Counted from the first letter of the stretch, positions 28,538 through 39,630 are shown. The stretch: DNA of 64,000 nucleotides from Stenotrophomonas sp. VV52 (GCF_002893095.1 NZ_KZ622864.1:273033-337032), one strand, 5' to 3'. Notes: generated by a model not told the origin, from the letters alone. Numbers and translations are program-made.

Positions 28538-29380
28538 CTACGATGCGACCACGGCACTTCCGGCCGTGGTGTGGAGCAACTCCAGTTCGTGCGGCTGCAG
28601 CTCGCGCCAGGCGCCCTTGCCCAGCGTCCCCAGTGCCAAGTGGCCGATCCCTACCCTTACCAAACGTAGAACACCGATCTGGAAGGCCGCCAGCAGGCGG
28701 CGGATGTGCCGGTTGCGGCCCTCTTCCAGCACCACTTCGAGCCAGGCGGTCTTTTCCCCGCTGCGCAGCAACCGCACCGCGCGTGCGCGCAGGAACTCGC
28801 CGTCGTCCTCGACCCCGGCGCGCAGCGCGGCCAGCTGGGTCTCATCGGGAATGACGTCGACCTGCACGTGATAGGTCTTGTCCGGCCCGGTTTCCGGATC
28901 GGTCAGGCGGGCCGCCCACTCGGGATCGTTGCTGAACAGCAGCAGCCCCTCGCTGGCCTTGTCCAGGCGCCCCACCGGGGCCAGCCACGGCAGGCCAGCA
29001 CCGTCGAAGCAGCGGTAGACGGTGTCGCGGCCACGCTCGTCCTGCGCGGTGGTGACCAGTCCGCGCGGCTTGTTGAGCATGATGTGGATGCGCCGGGCGC
29101 TGCCCAGCGGCTGGCCGTCGACGCGGACCACATGGCGGCCGTCGACGATCGGGAACTCCGGGTTGTTGATGGTGCGGCCGTCGACCGTGACCCGGCCGTC
29201 GGCGATCCAGCGCGCGGCCTCGGTGCGTGAGCACAGCCCGGCCTTGGACAGTACCCGCGCCAGCCCGTGGCGCGGTGCATCGGGGGCGCGTGCGGTGCCG
29301 GCTCTGGCCGGGGTGGACGCACGCCGCGGGTCGCGGCGTGGTCGATCAGGAGGCGCCGCGGGTGGCCGACGGGTGCTCAT
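28538..29380 (-). CDS. RsuA/RluB/RluE/RluF-family pseudouridine synthase
   Basis: A 280-residue rRNA modification enzyme. After a basic Pro/Arg-rich N-terminal tail of about 40 residues comes an S4 RNA-binding domain (RVLSKAGLCSRTEAARWIADG). The catalytic domain has Asp in GRLDKASEGLLLFSND and the RNA-contact segment EGRNRHIRRLLAAF. The family modifies 16S or 23S rRNA; which site cannot be read from sequence. It starts 19 bp after the upstream secreted-protein gene and is followed by the lipoprotein gene, so the three may be co-transcribed. Confidence 0.87.
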   Translation of the reverse strand: MSTRRPPAAPPDRPRRDPRRASTPARAGTARAPDAPRHGLARVLSKAGLCSRTEAARWIADGRVTVDGRTINNPEFPIVDGRHVVRVDGQPLGSARRIHIMLNKPRGLVTTAQDERGRDTVYRCFDGAGLPWLAPVGRLDKASEGLLLFSNDPEWAARLTDPETGPDKTYHVQVDVIPDETQLAALRAGVEDDGEFLRARAVRLLRSGEKTAWLEVVLEEGRNRHIRRLLAAFQIGVLRLVRVGIGHLALGTLGKGAWRELQPHELELLHTTAGSAVVAS

Positions 29381-29399
29381 CGGTCGCAGCGCGCGGGTC

Positions 29400-29921
29400 T
29401 TACTTCTTGCCTTCCGGCTTGGTTTCAGCCGGGGCAGCCGGGGCCGGAGCGGCGGCAGCTGCCGGTGCCGGGCGCGCCTTGACCACGCGCACACCCTTGG
29501 CCTTCATCCAGGCGTCGAATTCCTCGGCGGTCATGCGCTTGCCGTTCTGGCTCATGTCGAAGCGCCACGGCGTGTTGTCGAATTCGGTCTGCGGCTTGTA
29601 GGCGGCCGGATCGTTCGGCTTCACCGCCGGTGCGCCCGGCATCGCCTTGGCGATGTTCTGGCAGCCGTCGATGCGCAGGCGCTGCAGCACGCGGTCCAGC
29701 GACTGCTGCTGGTCGAAGTTGGAGGTCAGCACGCCCGCCGGCATGCCCAGCTGCACGTTGCGGATGTACAGCTCGTTGGCGACCGGTGCGATCGCGGTGG
29801 CCGGCAGCGGCAGCGGCGCTACGGCGGTAGCCGTGGCCGAGCAATCCACGGCTGCGTAAGCGGTGGGAACCAGGGCCAGGCCGAGGGCGGCGGCCAGTGC
29901 GATACGCAGCATGGGATGCAT
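29400..29921 (-). CDS. Periplasmic protein with C-terminal KRMTAEEFDAWMK module
   Basis: About 173 residues. A signal peptide (MLRIALAAALGLALVPTAYAA) is followed by a region with a Cys pair (VDCSAT and DGCQNIAKAM). The module WRFDMSQNGKRMTAEEFDAW, continuing MKAKGVRVVKA, matches the neighbouring lipoprotein, and an Ala/Pro/Lys-rich tail ends it. ATG 29921 or 29912 could start it; both keep the signal peptide, and neither has a clear ribosome site. The function is unknown. Confidence 0.72.
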   Translation of the reverse strand: MHPMLRIALAAALGLALVPTAYAAVDCSATATAVAPLPLPATAIAPVANELYIRNVQLGMPAGVLTSNFDQQQSLDRVLQRLRIDGCQNIAKAMPGAPAVKPNDPAAYKPQTEFDNTPWRFDMSQNGKRMTAEEFDAWMKAKGVRVVKARPAPAAAAAPAPAAPAETKPEGKK

Positions 29922-30035
29922 CCAGGAAAGAGGGTGACGCACCGAGTTTAACAGCGCCACAACCGCTTTCAAGATCCCACATTCAATGAATACGGCAACT
30001 TGTTGAATTTAATTCCAATTTATTGGAACGCACGC

Positions 30036-30068
30036 AAAAAAACAGGGCCCGGCATTGCCGGGCCCTGT
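30036..30068 (-). terminator. Terminator of the OmpA-family gene
   Basis: CAGGGCCCGGC/GCCGGGCCCTG stem with a T run on the minus strand (plus-strand A run 30036-30042), just past the porin stop. Beyond it is a separate perfect palindrome, TTCCAAT-TT-ATTGGAA (about 30013-30028), of unknown role. Confidence 0.9.
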
Positions 30069-30092
30069 CCTGAGGCTGATGTTCCCGAACGA

Positions 30093-31181
30093 TCAGTTCT
30101 GGACGTTCAGCTCGGTACGACGGTTCTTCTCGCTCTTGCAGGCCGGGAAGGTCTGCGGGGTCTGCTCCAGCGGACGGCTCTCGCCATAACCGATCGGACC
30201 GGTCAGACGGCTGGCAGCAACGCCGTTCTGGGTCAGATAGTTGTACACGGTGGTCGCACGACGCTCGGACAGCTTCTGGTTGTAGTCTTCCTTGCCGCAC
30301 AGGTCGGTGTGGCCAGCCACTTCGACGCGCAGGTCCGGGTAACGCACCAGGATCTGGGTGGCTTCGCTCAGGATCGCCACGGCGTCCGGACGCAGGTTCG
30401 ACTTGTCGAAGTCGAAGTTGACGCCCTTCAGGTCGATGGAGACCGGCACCGGGCAACCGTCCGGACCGATGGTCTGACCCGGCTGCGAATCCGGGCACTT
30501 GTCGTCGCAGTTGTTGACGCCGTCACCGTCGTCATCCAGGTCGGCGCAGCTCGGAGCAGCCGGCGGCGGAGCGACAACCGGGGCAGCCGGCGGCGGGCCC
30601 AGCGGGATCACGACGCCGACCGAGGCCAGCACGTCGCCGAACCAGCTTTCGTCCGGAGCAGCGATGCTCTTGTCGTCGAAGTCACCGCGGTAAGCCACTT
30701 CGGCACGGACTGCAACGCGCTTTTCGAAGGTGGTCTGCAGGCCGACGCCGACCTTGGCGGCGAAGTTGCCGTCCTTGCGCTCACCCGGGCTGTCCGGCGA
30801 CGGGAAGTTGTCGAACTCTTCTTCCGACTTCTGGTAGCCCAGGCCCATCAGAAGGTACGGGTTCCAGCCACGGCCGTCCTGGATGAAGTGGTAACGGGCA
30901 TCGACCGACGCGCCGTACTGGCTCCAGTTCAGATCCTGGTTGGCGTCGAAGTTCGGGTTCTGGTAGTTCAGGTCGAAATCGAGCGACCAGTTCGGGCTGA
31001 CGAACTTACCCAGGCCCAGGGTCACGAACGGAGCATCGTTGGTCAGACGGTCGCTATCCTGGAAGTTGAAGCCCGCCGAACCGGTCAGGTACCAGCGGTC
31101 ATCAAAGGACGACTGCGCCGAAGCTGCCTGGGCAAACGCCAGGCCGCCCAGCAGCGCGGCAGTGAGGATCTTCTTGTTCAT
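30093..31181 (-). CDS. OmpA/OprF-family outer-membrane porin
   Basis: A 362-residue structural porin. The signal peptide ends QAASAQ. An eight-strand-type beta-barrel covers about 25-195 (YLTGSAGFNF, YHFIQDGRGWNPYLLMGLGY). A Pro/Ala hinge leads to a calcium-binding thrombospondin type-3-like stretch (DLDDDGDGVNNCDDKCPDS). The OmpA peptidoglycan-binding domain follows, with VNFDFDKSNLRPDA, EVAGHTDLCG and NQKLSERRATTVYNYL. It tethers the outer membrane to the wall. The leader is about 95 nt from the promoter below. Confidence 0.96.
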   Translation of the reverse strand: MNKKILTAALLGGLAFAQAASAQSSFDDRWYLTGSAGFNFQDSDRLTNDAPFVTLGLGKFVSPNWSLDFDLNYQNPNFDANQDLNWSQYGASVDARYHFIQDGRGWNPYLLMGLGYQKSEEEFDNFPSPDSPGERKDGNFAAKVGVGLQTTFEKRVAVRAEVAYRGDFDDKSIAAPDESWFGDVLASVGVVIPLGPPPAAPVVAPPPAAPSCADLDDDGDGVNNCDDKCPDSQPGQTIGPDGCPVPVSIDLKGVNFDFDKSNLRPDAVAILSEATQILVRYPDLRVEVAGHTDLCGKEDYNQKLSERRATTVYNYLTQNGVAASRLTGPIGYGESRPLEQTPQTFPACKSEKNRRTELNVQN

Positions 31182-31281
31182 GTAATACAGCTCCTATTTC
31201 GGGGGTATGAAACCGGTAGAGGCATGGGCCAGCACTACTGCGTCGTTAAGACTGCCGATTCAGCACGCCACCGCCGCGAAC

Positions 31282-31312
31282 ATTATGCTCAGGGGAGTGA
31301 AGGCGATGTTAA
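31282..31312 (-). promoter_or_regulatory. Putative promoter of the OmpA-family gene
   Basis: On the minus strand TTAACA (31307-31312) and CATAAT (31282-31287) are each 5 of 6, with a 19-bp spacer. The rest of the 370-bp gap 31182-31551 has no ORF I trust. It also holds the upstream region of the oxidoreductase gene, with TATGAT at 31517 and AGGAG before the ATG. Confidence 0.45.
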
Positions 31313-31551
31313 CGGTCACATAACATGTGAAATCGACCGCCAGACCTCCACCGGTCCAGCTGGAGGCACCCTATACAGGTTGGTGAATTTCCGCAAGGCC
31401 CAACAATGACAAGGGTTTTGGGCACTTTCCCAAAGATTTCAACGACTCGCTACAGTATTTGATGCAATTCGGCGGTGTGTCGCGATTCAGCTCAAAAACA
31501 GGTTTGAAAGCGTCCCTATGATGAACGTGTTTCACCTCTCCAGGAGCCGAT

Positions 31552-32574
31552 ATGAACGCTGTAGGACTGACCCGCTACCTGCCCATCGACGACCCTGACG
31601 CGCTGCGCGATCTCGTCATTCCTGAACCGGGAGCGCCGCAGGGGCACGACCTGCTCGTGCGCGTTCACGCGGTGTCGGTGAATCCGGTGGACACCAAGCA
31701 GCGTGCGCCGCGTGCGGGTGAGGTGTCGCCACCGCGCATTCTCGGTTTTGACGCTTGCGGCACTGTTTTAGCGGTCGGCGCGCAGGTCACTGCCTTCGCG
31801 CCGGGCGATGAGGTGTATTACGCGGGCGATGTCACCCGCCCCGGCAGCAACGCACAGCTGCAGTGGGTGGATGAGCGGATCGTCGGACGCAAGCCGACCA
31901 CGCTGGATTTCGCCGAATCGGCCGCGTTGCCGTTGACCGTGCTGACCGCGTGGGAGCTGCTGTTCGAACGCATGCCGCTGCACTTCGATGATCGACGCCA
32001 CGTCGGGCAGACGCTGCTGGTGATCGGCGGCGCCGGTGGCGTGGGTTCGATCGCGATCCAGCTGGCGCGCCACGCGGGATTCACCGTGGTCGCCACCGCA
32101 TCCCGCGAGGATTCGGCGGAATGGTGCCGACGGATGGGCGCCGACCATGTGGTCGACCATCGCCAGCCCTTGCCGGCGCAGCTGCAGGCGCTCGGTATCG
32201 CGCAGGTGGAGGTGGCGCTGAACCTGGCCGACACCGACCATTATTGGGAAGTGCTGGGCGAACTGCTGGCTCCGCAGGGACATGTGGGACTGGTGGTGGA
32301 ACCGCGCGGGCCGCTGCGGATCGGCGATCCCTACAAGGCCAAGTGCATCGGCATCCACTGGGAATTCATGTTCGCGCGCTCGCGGTTCCAGACCGCGGAC
32401 ATGATCGAGCAGCATCGCATCCTCAGCCGCGTGGCGAGCCTGGTCGACGCCGGGGAACTGCGCAGCACCGCGCATACCTCGCTGGGCACGATCAATGCGG
32501 CCAACCTGCGCGAAGCGCACCGGTTGCTGGAGGGCGGTGGGGTGACCGGGAAGATCGTATTGGAGGGCTGGTGA
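31552..32574 (+). CDS. Zinc-type alcohol dehydrogenase / quinone oxidoreductase family (MDR)
   Basis: A 340-residue NAD(P)H-dependent MDR oxidoreductase. The N-terminal GroES-like fold includes RVHAVSVNPVDTKQR and LGFDACGTVLAVG. The cofactor loop is VIGGAGGVGSIAIQLAR near residue 165. The Cys/His pattern of catalytic zinc is not evident, so it probably acts as a zinc-independent quinone or enone reductase. CCAGGAGCCGAT before the ATG is a good ribosome site. The substrate is not known. Confidence 0.88.
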   Translation: MNAVGLTRYLPIDDPDALRDLVIPEPGAPQGHDLLVRVHAVSVNPVDTKQRAPRAGEVSPPRILGFDACGTVLAVGAQVTAFAPGDEVYYAGDVTRPGSNAQLQWVDERIVGRKPTTLDFAESAALPLTVLTAWELLFERMPLHFDDRRHVGQTLLVIGGAGGVGSIAIQLARHAGFTVVATASREDSAEWCRRMGADHVVDHRQPLPAQLQALGIAQVEVALNLADTDHYWEVLGELLAPQGHVGLVVEPRGPLRIGDPYKAKCIGIHWEFMFARSRFQTADMIEQHRILSRVASLVDAGELRSTAHTSLGTINAANLREAHRLLEGGGVTGKIVLEGW

Positions 32575-32587
32575 TCCGGGTTTCACC

Positions 32588-34766
<2,179 letters not shown>

Positions 34767-34767
34767 C

Positions 34768-34837
34768 GTAGTGCCGGCCGCTGGCCGGCTCTGCGCGGTG
34801 TGGGACCTGCCTGGAGCCGGCCGGCGGCCGGCACTAC
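34768..34837. repeat. Inverted pair of GTAG palindromes
   Basis: GTAG with a GCCGGCC/GGCCGGC stem starts one base after the fadH stop. An inverted copy ends in CTAC at 34834-34837. The rest of the 326-bp gap to 35092 shows only a CCTGAACC/GGTTCAGG hairpin (about 34857-34890) and a GGCGGCC/GGCCGCC hairpin near 35000. Confidence 0.65.
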
Positions 34838-35092
34838 GGCTCAAATGACCCCACCCCTGAACCTGAATGTCAAGCTTTCCGGTTCAGGATGCGTTGCGAA
34901 ATCCCCCCCTATCGTGCGCCAACTTTCCCGCTCACCACCCAGTTCGAGTGAGCGCGCGGCCCCCACGTCTTTCGGGAGCTGCTTACGGGCGGCCCCGATG
35001 GCCGCCTCCCCATGACGCCAAGTCGTACCCCCCGCCCCGTCCCGTTGATCGGATGGACAGCCAGGTGCGGCCCATACGGAGCAAGGAGATAC

Positions 35093-35551
35093 ATGAAACT
35101 GGCCTGGATACTCTGGCTGTCGCAATTGTTGCCCCAGCCGGCCGCCGATTCGTTGTGCCTGAGCACGACCGTCTACCTCGAAGCGCGTGACCAGACCCTG
35201 CGCGGCCAGCAAGCCGTTGCGGAAGTGGCACTGCGCCGCTTGGACAGCGGGCTGTGGGGCGACTCGATGTGCAAGGTGGTGACCGCGCGCAAGCAGTTCG
35301 CCCCGACCATCGTCGCGCCCGGCACCCAGCTGGCCAACAGCGATGCCTGGGAAGAAGCCATGACCGTGGCCTTCGATGCCGAGCGCAACTGGGCCCTGCC
35401 GGCCGGCGAGCGCAAGGAGATCGTGCCCGGGGCCAGCCACTTCGCGGCGCTGTCGATCGCCAACCCGAGCTGGCGCAACGCCTACCAGGTGGCCACCATC
35501 GGCGACCACACCTTCTATCGCGTGCAGAAACTCAAGCCACGCGCGTCGTAA
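35093..35551 (+). CDS. SleB-like cell wall hydrolase
   Basis: A 152-residue exported protein. A short N-terminal hydrophobic segment (LAWILWLSQLLPQPAA) precedes a Hydrolase_2 domain: STTVYLEARDQTLRGQQAVAEVALRRL with the likely catalytic Glu, then FYRVQKLKPRAS at the end. In Bacillus, SleB cleaves spore cortex peptidoglycan as a lytic transglycosylase; proteobacterial members presumably act on the cell wall. AAGGAG lies seven bases before the chosen ATG. Confidence 0.8.
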   Translation: MKLAWILWLSQLLPQPAADSLCLSTTVYLEARDQTLRGQQAVAEVALRRLDSGLWGDSMCKVVTARKQFAPTIVAPGTQLANSDAWEEAMTVAFDAERNWALPAGERKEIVPGASHFAALSIANPSWRNAYQVATIGDHTFYRVQKLKPRAS

Positions 35552-35640
35552 CGGTCTGTTACGGCCATACCGTTGAGGATGCGGAGGCGGCTCTGGAATA
35601 GTGGGCCGTTCAACTTTCCCGCAATCCGACGGAGTTCCCC

Positions 35641-36252
35641 ATGAAGCTGTACAGCAAGCCCGGAGCCTGCTCCACCGCCGACCATATCGCCCTGCAGTGG
35701 ACCGGCCAGCCCTATGAGGTGGAGCTGCTCGACAAGGACACGCTGAAGGCCCCGGCGTTCCTGGCGATCAACCCGGCTGGCGCGGTACCGGCGATCGTCG
35801 ACGGCAGCTTCGTGCTGACCCAGAACTCGGCCATCATGGGCTACATCGCCGACAGCTACCCGCAGGCCGGGCTGGCCGGCGACGGCAGCCCGCAGCAGCG
35901 TGCCGAAGCCAACCGCTGGCTGGCCTTCGTCAATTCGGACGTGCACCCGGCGTTCTCGCCGCTGTTCGGGCCGGGCAAGTTCATCGGCGACGAAGCGCAG
36001 TACGACGCGGTCCGCGACGCCGCCCGCAAGCGCCTGCGCGGCCTGTTCGAAACCGCCAACCGCCAGCTCGCCGACAAGCCCTGGCTGGCCGGTTTCCGCA
36101 GCTACGCCGACCCGTACTTCTACATCACCCTGCGCTGGGCGGCCGCCGCCAAGATCGACCTCAGCGGCCTGGACAACCTGGCCGCGTTCAAGACCCGCAT
36201 GGAAGCCGACGCGGGCGTGAAGGCGGTCCTGCAGGCCGAAGGCCTGCAATAA
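35641..36252 (+). CDS. Glutathione S-transferase family protein
   Basis: A 203-residue cytosolic GST. The thioredoxin-like N domain begins MKLYSKPGACSTADHIALQW and contains the cis-Pro and Ser/Glu glutathione contacts (GAVPAIVDG, LTQNSAIMGYIAD). The helical C domain includes KPWLAGFRSYADPYFYI. The CS near residue 10 is typical of beta-class bacterial GSTs. Detoxification is likely, but no substrate can be assigned. A terminator follows. Confidence 0.92.
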   Translation: MKLYSKPGACSTADHIALQWTGQPYEVELLDKDTLKAPAFLAINPAGAVPAIVDGSFVLTQNSAIMGYIADSYPQAGLAGDGSPQQRAEANRWLAFVNSDVHPAFSPLFGPGKFIGDEAQYDAVRDAARKRLRGLFETANRQLADKPWLAGFRSYADPYFYITLRWAAAAKIDLSGLDNLAAFKTRMEADAGVKAVLQAEGLQ

Positions 36253-36263
36253 AGCGCCCCCGC

Positions 36264-36298
36264 GAACGAAGCCCGGTGTGCCGAGGCTTCGTTCGTTT
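36264..36298. terminator. Terminator between GST and the 36.3-kb hypothetical gene
   Basis: A perfect 10-bp stem GAACGAAGCC/GGCTTCGTTC, followed by GTTT. It ends just before the convergent gene's stop. The T run is short. Confidence 0.65.
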
Positions 36299-36792
36299 CA
36301 GGCCGGTTGCGCGTCGCTCTGCAGCAACGCGCGGGTCTCCTCCATCCAGCGGTTGGCCAGCGCCGGGCTCTTCGCCTTCGACACCGCCGCTGCCATGTCC
36401 GGCCACAGCTTTTCCAGTCCGGCCGCGTCGGTGCAGCGTTCGATCTTGAGCTGCATGAAGTAGCCCTTCAGGCCCAGGTGCTTTCGCACCGACTCGCTCA
36501 TCCAGTCATACAGCTGCTTGTACAGCAGCGGGTCCTGCTCGCGACCGGCGGTGAGCGCGCGCGGCGCGCTCGGCGCCAGCGCGCCGCCGACCACTTCGAT
36601 CAACCCCATCTCTGCCAGCTGCAGCAGCGCGTCATCCGGCGCGCGCAGCCCCGGCAACATGGCCGTCAGTTCATTGTCATCACGCTGACCATCGACCATC
36701 AGCAGAATGGAGCGCAGCCCCGGCAGCAGCCGACGCGCACGATCTTCGATTTCCTGACGGCCAGCGGCCGTCTTGGCATGGATGTACGCCAT
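36298..36792 (-). CDS. Conserved hypothetical cytoplasmic protein
   Basis: About 164 residues from ATG 36792, which has an excellent AGGGGG site. There is no signal peptide or membrane helix. The N-terminal half (EIEDRARRLLPGLRSILLMV, then DGQRDDNELTAML) looks like a small alpha/beta or winged-helix-like domain that in other proteins accompanies regulatory modules. The C half is helical with a Tyr/Trp-rich start (YKQLYDWMSESVRKHLGLKGY). I do not recognise a family with certainty. The gene stands alone; the 210 bp upstream contain only a CCCGGGCAT/ATGCCCGGG hairpin near 36972-36992 and no other gene. Confidence 0.6.
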   Translation of the reverse strand: MAYIHAKTAAGRQEIEDRARRLLPGLRSILLMVDGQRDDNELTAMLPGLRAPDDALLQLAEMGLIEVVGGALAPSAPRALTAGREQDPLLYKQLYDWMSESVRKHLGLKGYFMQLKIERCTDAAGLEKLWPDMAAAVSKAKSPALANRWMEETRALLQSDAQPA

Positions 36793-36967
36793 GTATTCCC
36801 CCTGTCCCACTTCTGCTGCCACGCCCTTCCCGGACATCTGAGCCCGGAGGTACGCCCCCTTGCGATCGCCTACTCCCCCGAGCAGCTGCCATCGGCAGGT
36901 TCGGCACATTGCCCCCGAAGCTTAACCGACGTTCATACATTGGGTTGGTGCAACGCATCAAGGGCCG

Positions 36968-37000
36968 GTGACCCGGGCATTGCATGCCCGGGCCCCGTGG
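36968..37000 (-). terminator. Hairpin after prpE
   Basis: A CCCGGGCAT/ATGCCCGGG palindrome lies just beyond the prpE stop on the minus strand. No strong T run follows, so termination is uncertain. Confidence 0.4.
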
Positions 37001-37002
37001 CG

Positions 37003-38880
37003 TCAGCGCCCCAGCGCGCGTCGGATCTCGTCCAGCGCGCCCGGGTCGTCCAGGGTCGACAGGTCGCCGGGGTCGCGGTGTTCGGCCAGGGCCTGCAGCG
37101 AGCGGCGCAGCAGCTTGCCGGAGCGGGTCTTGGGCAGGGCGTTGACCAGGTGGATGTGCGCCGGGCGCGCCACCGCGCCCAGGCTCTGGGTGACCCGCTG
37201 CATCATTTCGGCGACCACTGCGGCGCCCTCCTCGCCCACGGCCTGCTTGAGGGTGACGAACACCAGCGGCACCTGGCCCTTCAGTTCGTCCTTGACCCCG
37301 ATCACCGCGGCTTCGGCCACCAGCGGATGCCCGGAAATGCACTCTTCGATTTCCCGGGTGCCGAGCCGGTGCCCGGCCACGTTGATCACATCGTCGGTGC
37401 GGCCGAGGATGAAGGTGTAGCCGTCCTCGTCTCGGATCGCCCAGTCCAGCGAGCTGTACAACAGCTCCTTGAAGTGGCTGAAGTAGCTCTGCAGGAAGCG
37501 CGCGTCGTCATTCCAGACCGTGCTCATGCAGCCCGGCGGCAGTGGCGGCACCATCACCAGCACGCCCTTCTGCCCCGGCTGCACTTCGGCGCCGGTGTTC
37601 TCGTCGATCACCTTCATCCGGTAACCGAGATTGGGGAAACCGGGCGATCCGAAACGCACCGGCTTGAGGTCCACGCCGGGCAGCAGGGTCAACGCCGGCC
37701 AGCCGGTTTCGGTCTGCCAGTAATTGTCGATGATCGGCTTGCCGAGCGCGTCGTTGATCCAGTGCGCGGTGGGTTCGTCGAGCGGCTCGCCGGCGAGGAA
37801 CACATACTTGAGTGCGGCCAGGTCGTGGCGCTTGATGAAATCGGCGTCGTGCTTCTTCAGCACGCGGATCGCGGTGGGTGAGGAGAACAGCGTGCGCACG
37901 CCGTACTGTTCGCACAGCGCCCACCAGATGCCCGGGTCGGGATTCGTCGGCAATCCTTCGTACAACAGCGAGGTGCACCCGCCGATCAGCGGGCCGTACA
38001 CGTTGTAGGAATGGCCGACGGCCCAGCCCACGTCCGAGGTGGAGAACATCACCTGGCCCGGCTTGCAGTCGAACACGGTTTCCATCGACTGCGCCATCGC
38101 CACTGCATAGCCGCCCACATCGCGCTGCACGCCCTTGGGCTTGCCGGTGGTGCCGGAGGTGTACAGCAGGTAGCTGGGCTCGCTCGATTCCAGCCACACC
38201 ACCGGCACGTCCTGGTCGCCCACTTCGTCGCGCAGGGTGGCGTAGTCGACGTCGCGGCCGGGCACCTTCGGTTCGGCCGGGTCCAGACCACGCGACACGA
38301 TCAATACATGCGGCGGCGGCGACTGCGCTTCGGCACAGGCCGCGTCGACCATGGCCTTGTACGGAATGACCTTGCCACCGCGCTTGCCGGCGTCGGCGGC
38401 GATCAGCAGCTTGGGCGCGGCATCATCGATGCGCAGCGCCAGGTTGTGCGCGGCAAAACCACCGAACACCACCGAGTGGATCGCGCCGATGCGCGCGCAG
38501 GCGAGCATCGCGAACACCGCCTCGGCCATGTTCGGCATATAGATGACCACGCGGTCGCCGCGCTGCACGTCCAGGCGCTGCAGCACCGCGGCAAACGCGT
38601 TCACTTCGCGGTACAGCTCGCGATAGGTGATTTCGCGGGTGACGTTGGTTTCGGTGGAAATGGCCACCAGCGCAAGCTGGTCCGGGCGCTCGGCCAGGTG
38701 ACGGTCGACCGCGTTGTAGCAGAGGTTGGTCTGGCCCCCGACGTACCAGCGACGGAACGGCGGGTTGCTGTAGTCCAGCACCTGTTGCGGCGGCACGTGC
38801 CAGTAGATGCGGTGCGCTTCCTCGGCCCAGAAGGCTTCAGGTTCCTCGACCGATCGGCGGTAGACATCTTCGTAACGCAT
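37003..38880 (-). CDS. prpE: Propionate-CoA ligase (PrpE)
   Basis: AMP-forming acyl-CoA synthetase, 625 residues (PrpE about 628; Acs about 650). The start MRYEDVYRRSVEEPEAFW and PPFRRWYVGGQTNLCYNAVD are more PrpE- than Acs-like. Adenylation motifs YTSGTTGKPKG and YWQTETGWP, the hinge (ILGRTDDVINVAGHR), and the acetylatable Lys in PKTRSGKLLRR are intact. GGGAGG precedes ATG 38880. No methylcitrate-cycle genes are adjacent, so acetate or another short acid remains possible. Confidence 0.88.
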   Translation of the reverse strand: MRYEDVYRRSVEEPEAFWAEEAHRIYWHVPPQQVLDYSNPPFRRWYVGGQTNLCYNAVDRHLAERPDQLALVAISTETNVTREITYRELYREVNAFAAVLQRLDVQRGDRVVIYMPNMAEAVFAMLACARIGAIHSVVFGGFAAHNLALRIDDAAPKLLIAADAGKRGGKVIPYKAMVDAACAEAQSPPPHVLIVSRGLDPAEPKVPGRDVDYATLRDEVGDQDVPVVWLESSEPSYLLYTSGTTGKPKGVQRDVGGYAVAMAQSMETVFDCKPGQVMFSTSDVGWAVGHSYNVYGPLIGGCTSLLYEGLPTNPDPGIWWALCEQYGVRTLFSSPTAIRVLKKHDADFIKRHDLAALKYVFLAGEPLDEPTAHWINDALGKPIIDNYWQTETGWPALTLLPGVDLKPVRFGSPGFPNLGYRMKVIDENTGAEVQPGQKGVLVMVPPLPPGCMSTVWNDDARFLQSYFSHFKELLYSSLDWAIRDEDGYTFILGRTDDVINVAGHRLGTREIEECISGHPLVAEAAVIGVKDELKGQVPLVFVTLKQAVGEEGAAVVAEMMQRVTQSLGAVARPAHIHLVNALPKTRSGKLLRRSLQALAEHRDPGDLSTLDDPGALDEIRRALGR

Positions 38881-38974
38881 GACAGCCCTCCCAGACAAAG
38901 CCATGGGATCGAGCATAGTCCGATGGCAGCCGGCAGACCGTCCGACCTTGGTCGTACGGCACGCGTGCGTGGTT

Positions 38975-38996
38975 GCCGGCCGGCGGCCGGCACTAC
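38975..38996 (-). repeat. GTAG palindrome overlapping an RluA-family stop codon
   Basis: GCCGGCCGGCGGCCGGC core ending CTAC. Bases 38993-38995 are also the TAG stop of the minus-strand pseudouridine synthase gene. Confidence 0.65.
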
Positions 38997-39607
38997 CAGG
39001 GTACGGTCGAGTCGAAGCGCATGGCCTGCCCGGTCAGCGGATGGGTGAACTGCAGGCTGCAGGCGTGCAGGTACACGCGCGCCGCCGGTGCGGCGCCGTA
39101 CAGCACGTCGCCGACGATGGGATGGCCGAGGCTGGCCATGTGCAGCCGCAGCTGGTGGCTGCGTCCGGTCACCGGCTCGAGCTCGACGCGGGTGCGGCCT
39201 GCCTCGAGGTCGCGGGCCAGCACCTGCCAGCGGGTCAGTGCGGGTTTGCCGGTTTCATGGTCCACGCGCTGCTTCGGCCGGTTCGGCCAGTCGACGATCA
39301 ATGGCAGGTCGACCTCGCCGGTATCGCGGTCCAGCACGCCTTCCACCACCGCCTGGTAGCGCTTGCCGACCTGGCGCTGCTGGAACTGCACCGACAGCGC
39401 CGCTTCCATCGCCTTGCCGCGTGCGTGCAGCAGCAGCCCGGAGGTGACCTGGTCGAGCCGGTGCACGGTCAATGCGTCGGGATACAGCGCCTGCAGGCGC
39501 GCGATCACGCAGTCCTGGTTTTCCGGCAGGCGGCCGGGCACGGAGAGCAGGCCGGCGGGTTTTTCCACGACCAGCAGGGCGTCATCGAGGTAATGCAGGT
39601 GGATCAT
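38993..39607 (-). CDS. RluA-family pseudouridine synthase
   Basis: A compact 204-residue RluA-type enzyme (E. coli RluA 219) without an S4 domain. Catalytic Asp is in TVHRLDQVTSGLLLHARG near residue 52, and the RNA/nucleotide motif is VTGRSHQLRLHMASLGHPI. It modifies uridines in tRNA and/or rRNA; TruC and RluA cannot be separated by sequence alone. MIHLHYLDDALLVVEKPAG is the natural start, because the longer frame runs into the mdh terminator. Its stop is provided by a GTAG palindrome. Confidence 0.85.
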   Translation of the reverse strand: MIHLHYLDDALLVVEKPAGLLSVPGRLPENQDCVIARLQALYPDALTVHRLDQVTSGLLLHARGKAMEAALSVQFQQRQVGKRYQAVVEGVLDRDTGEVDLPLIVDWPNRPKQRVDHETGKPALTRWQVLARDLEAGRTRVELEPVTGRSHQLRLHMASLGHPIVGDVLYGAAPAARVYLHACSLQFTHPLTGQAMRFDSTVPW

Positions 39608-39630
39608 GCCGCCATGGTATGCCGGATATG

